From positions 3,507,955-3,571,954 of the forward strand of contig OY811973.1 of NCBI GenBank assembly GCA_963681505.1: a DNA stretch of 64,000 nt. The letters are read 5' to 3'. Every line of letters starts with the position of its first letter. The first letter of the stretch is position 1. The position numbers and the translations under genes are program-made. The stretch comes from Eunapius fragilis. Taxonomy: Eukaryota; Porifera; Demospongiae; Spongillida; Spongillidae. Positions 63,775 through 64,000 of this stretch are shown piece after piece. Under the pieces are notes generated by a model. That model did no database searches. It was not told the DNA's origin and was given only the letters and a program-made list of their open reading frames with translations.

Positions 63775-64000
63775 ATGGATGTAGGGCCCAAGTAGTGGGT
63801 CCATGGAGGTTGATGTGTGGACCTATGGAGGTTGGTGTGTGGGTCCATGGAGGTTGGTGTATGGGTCCATGGAGCATGGAGGATGGTGTGTGGGTCCATG
63901 GAGGTTGATGTGTGGGTCCATGGAGGTTGATGTGTGGGTCCATGGTGTGTGGGTCCATGGAGGTTGTTGGTGTGTGGGTCCATGGAGGTTGATGTGGAGG
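63775..64000. repeat. ~21-bp minisatellite, runs off right edge
   Basis: Units of GTGTGGGTCCATGGAGGTTG with small variants, about ten copies. Minus-strand frames of 69-90 codons in it are artefacts. Confidence 0.85.

Overview
The window reads as nuclear DNA of an invertebrate animal. Its genes have spliceosomal introns, some of only 50-60 bp, with GT..AG ends, and encode animal proteins: a D52/TPD52 family member, SF3B6, adenylate kinase 2, a membrane-anchored gamma-glutamyltransferase, a CYP46-like cytochrome P450, intron-poor GABA-B-like class C receptors, and a gene resembling the N-terminal half of RAG1. Duplicated GABA-B-like receptors, dense foldback elements and very short introns fit a sponge (demosponge-like) genome best. 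The phylum is inference, because no rRNA or mitochondrial marker is present.

Left part (1-12.7 kb): a minus-strand RAG1-N-terminal-like zinc/RING gene runs off the left edge. Two decayed relatives lie at 5.4-5.9 and 7.0-7.2 kb, one of them inside a large inverted repeat. Several foldback (MITE-like) elements and simple repeats follow.

Centre (12.7-36 kb): a segmental duplication carries two GABA-B-like receptor copies at 13.05-15.3 and 27.6-29.9 kb. The first is intact (756 aa). The second has a one-base frameshift between the ligand-binding domain and the 7TM domain. Between them lie a 24-bp minisatellite (21 units), two head-to-head arrays of a ~180-bp satellite, a truncated non-LTR retrotransposon with zinc fingers, and decayed integrase fragments. 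At 33.0-35.3 kb sits an apparently young LTR retrotransposon with two LTRs of equal length and a 5-bp target duplication. Its only ORF fuses Gag directly to integrase.

Right part (36-64 kb): a dense cluster of conserved genes, for which complete phase-consistent exon models could be read: GGT (minus, 15 exons, 625 aa), AK2 (plus, 6 exons, 221 aa), SF3B6 (minus, 5 exons, 125 aa), TPD52-like (plus, 7 exons, 216 aa), and the C-terminal 262 aa of a CYP46-like P450 (minus, 7 exons). They alternate in orientation. GGT/AK2 and SF3B6/TPD52 are divergent pairs whose start codons are separated by 71 and 136 bp, implying shared promoters. AK2/SF3B6 and TPD52/P450 converge. Introns are full of strand-biased polypurine tracts, CA/TG and CT microsatellites and minisatellites. 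The 6-kb AK2 intron 3 holds a decayed hAT transposase and two tRNA-Arg(ACG)-like genes.

Functionally the right-hand genes are housekeeping: adenine nucleotide balance, glutathione hydrolysis at the cell surface, the U2 snRNP branch-site protein, membrane trafficking, and sterol or xenobiotic oxidation. The left and centre hold sensory-receptor duplications and mobile DNA. Exon coordinates were derived by eye from splice consensus, reading phase and family alignment, and need transcript confirmation.
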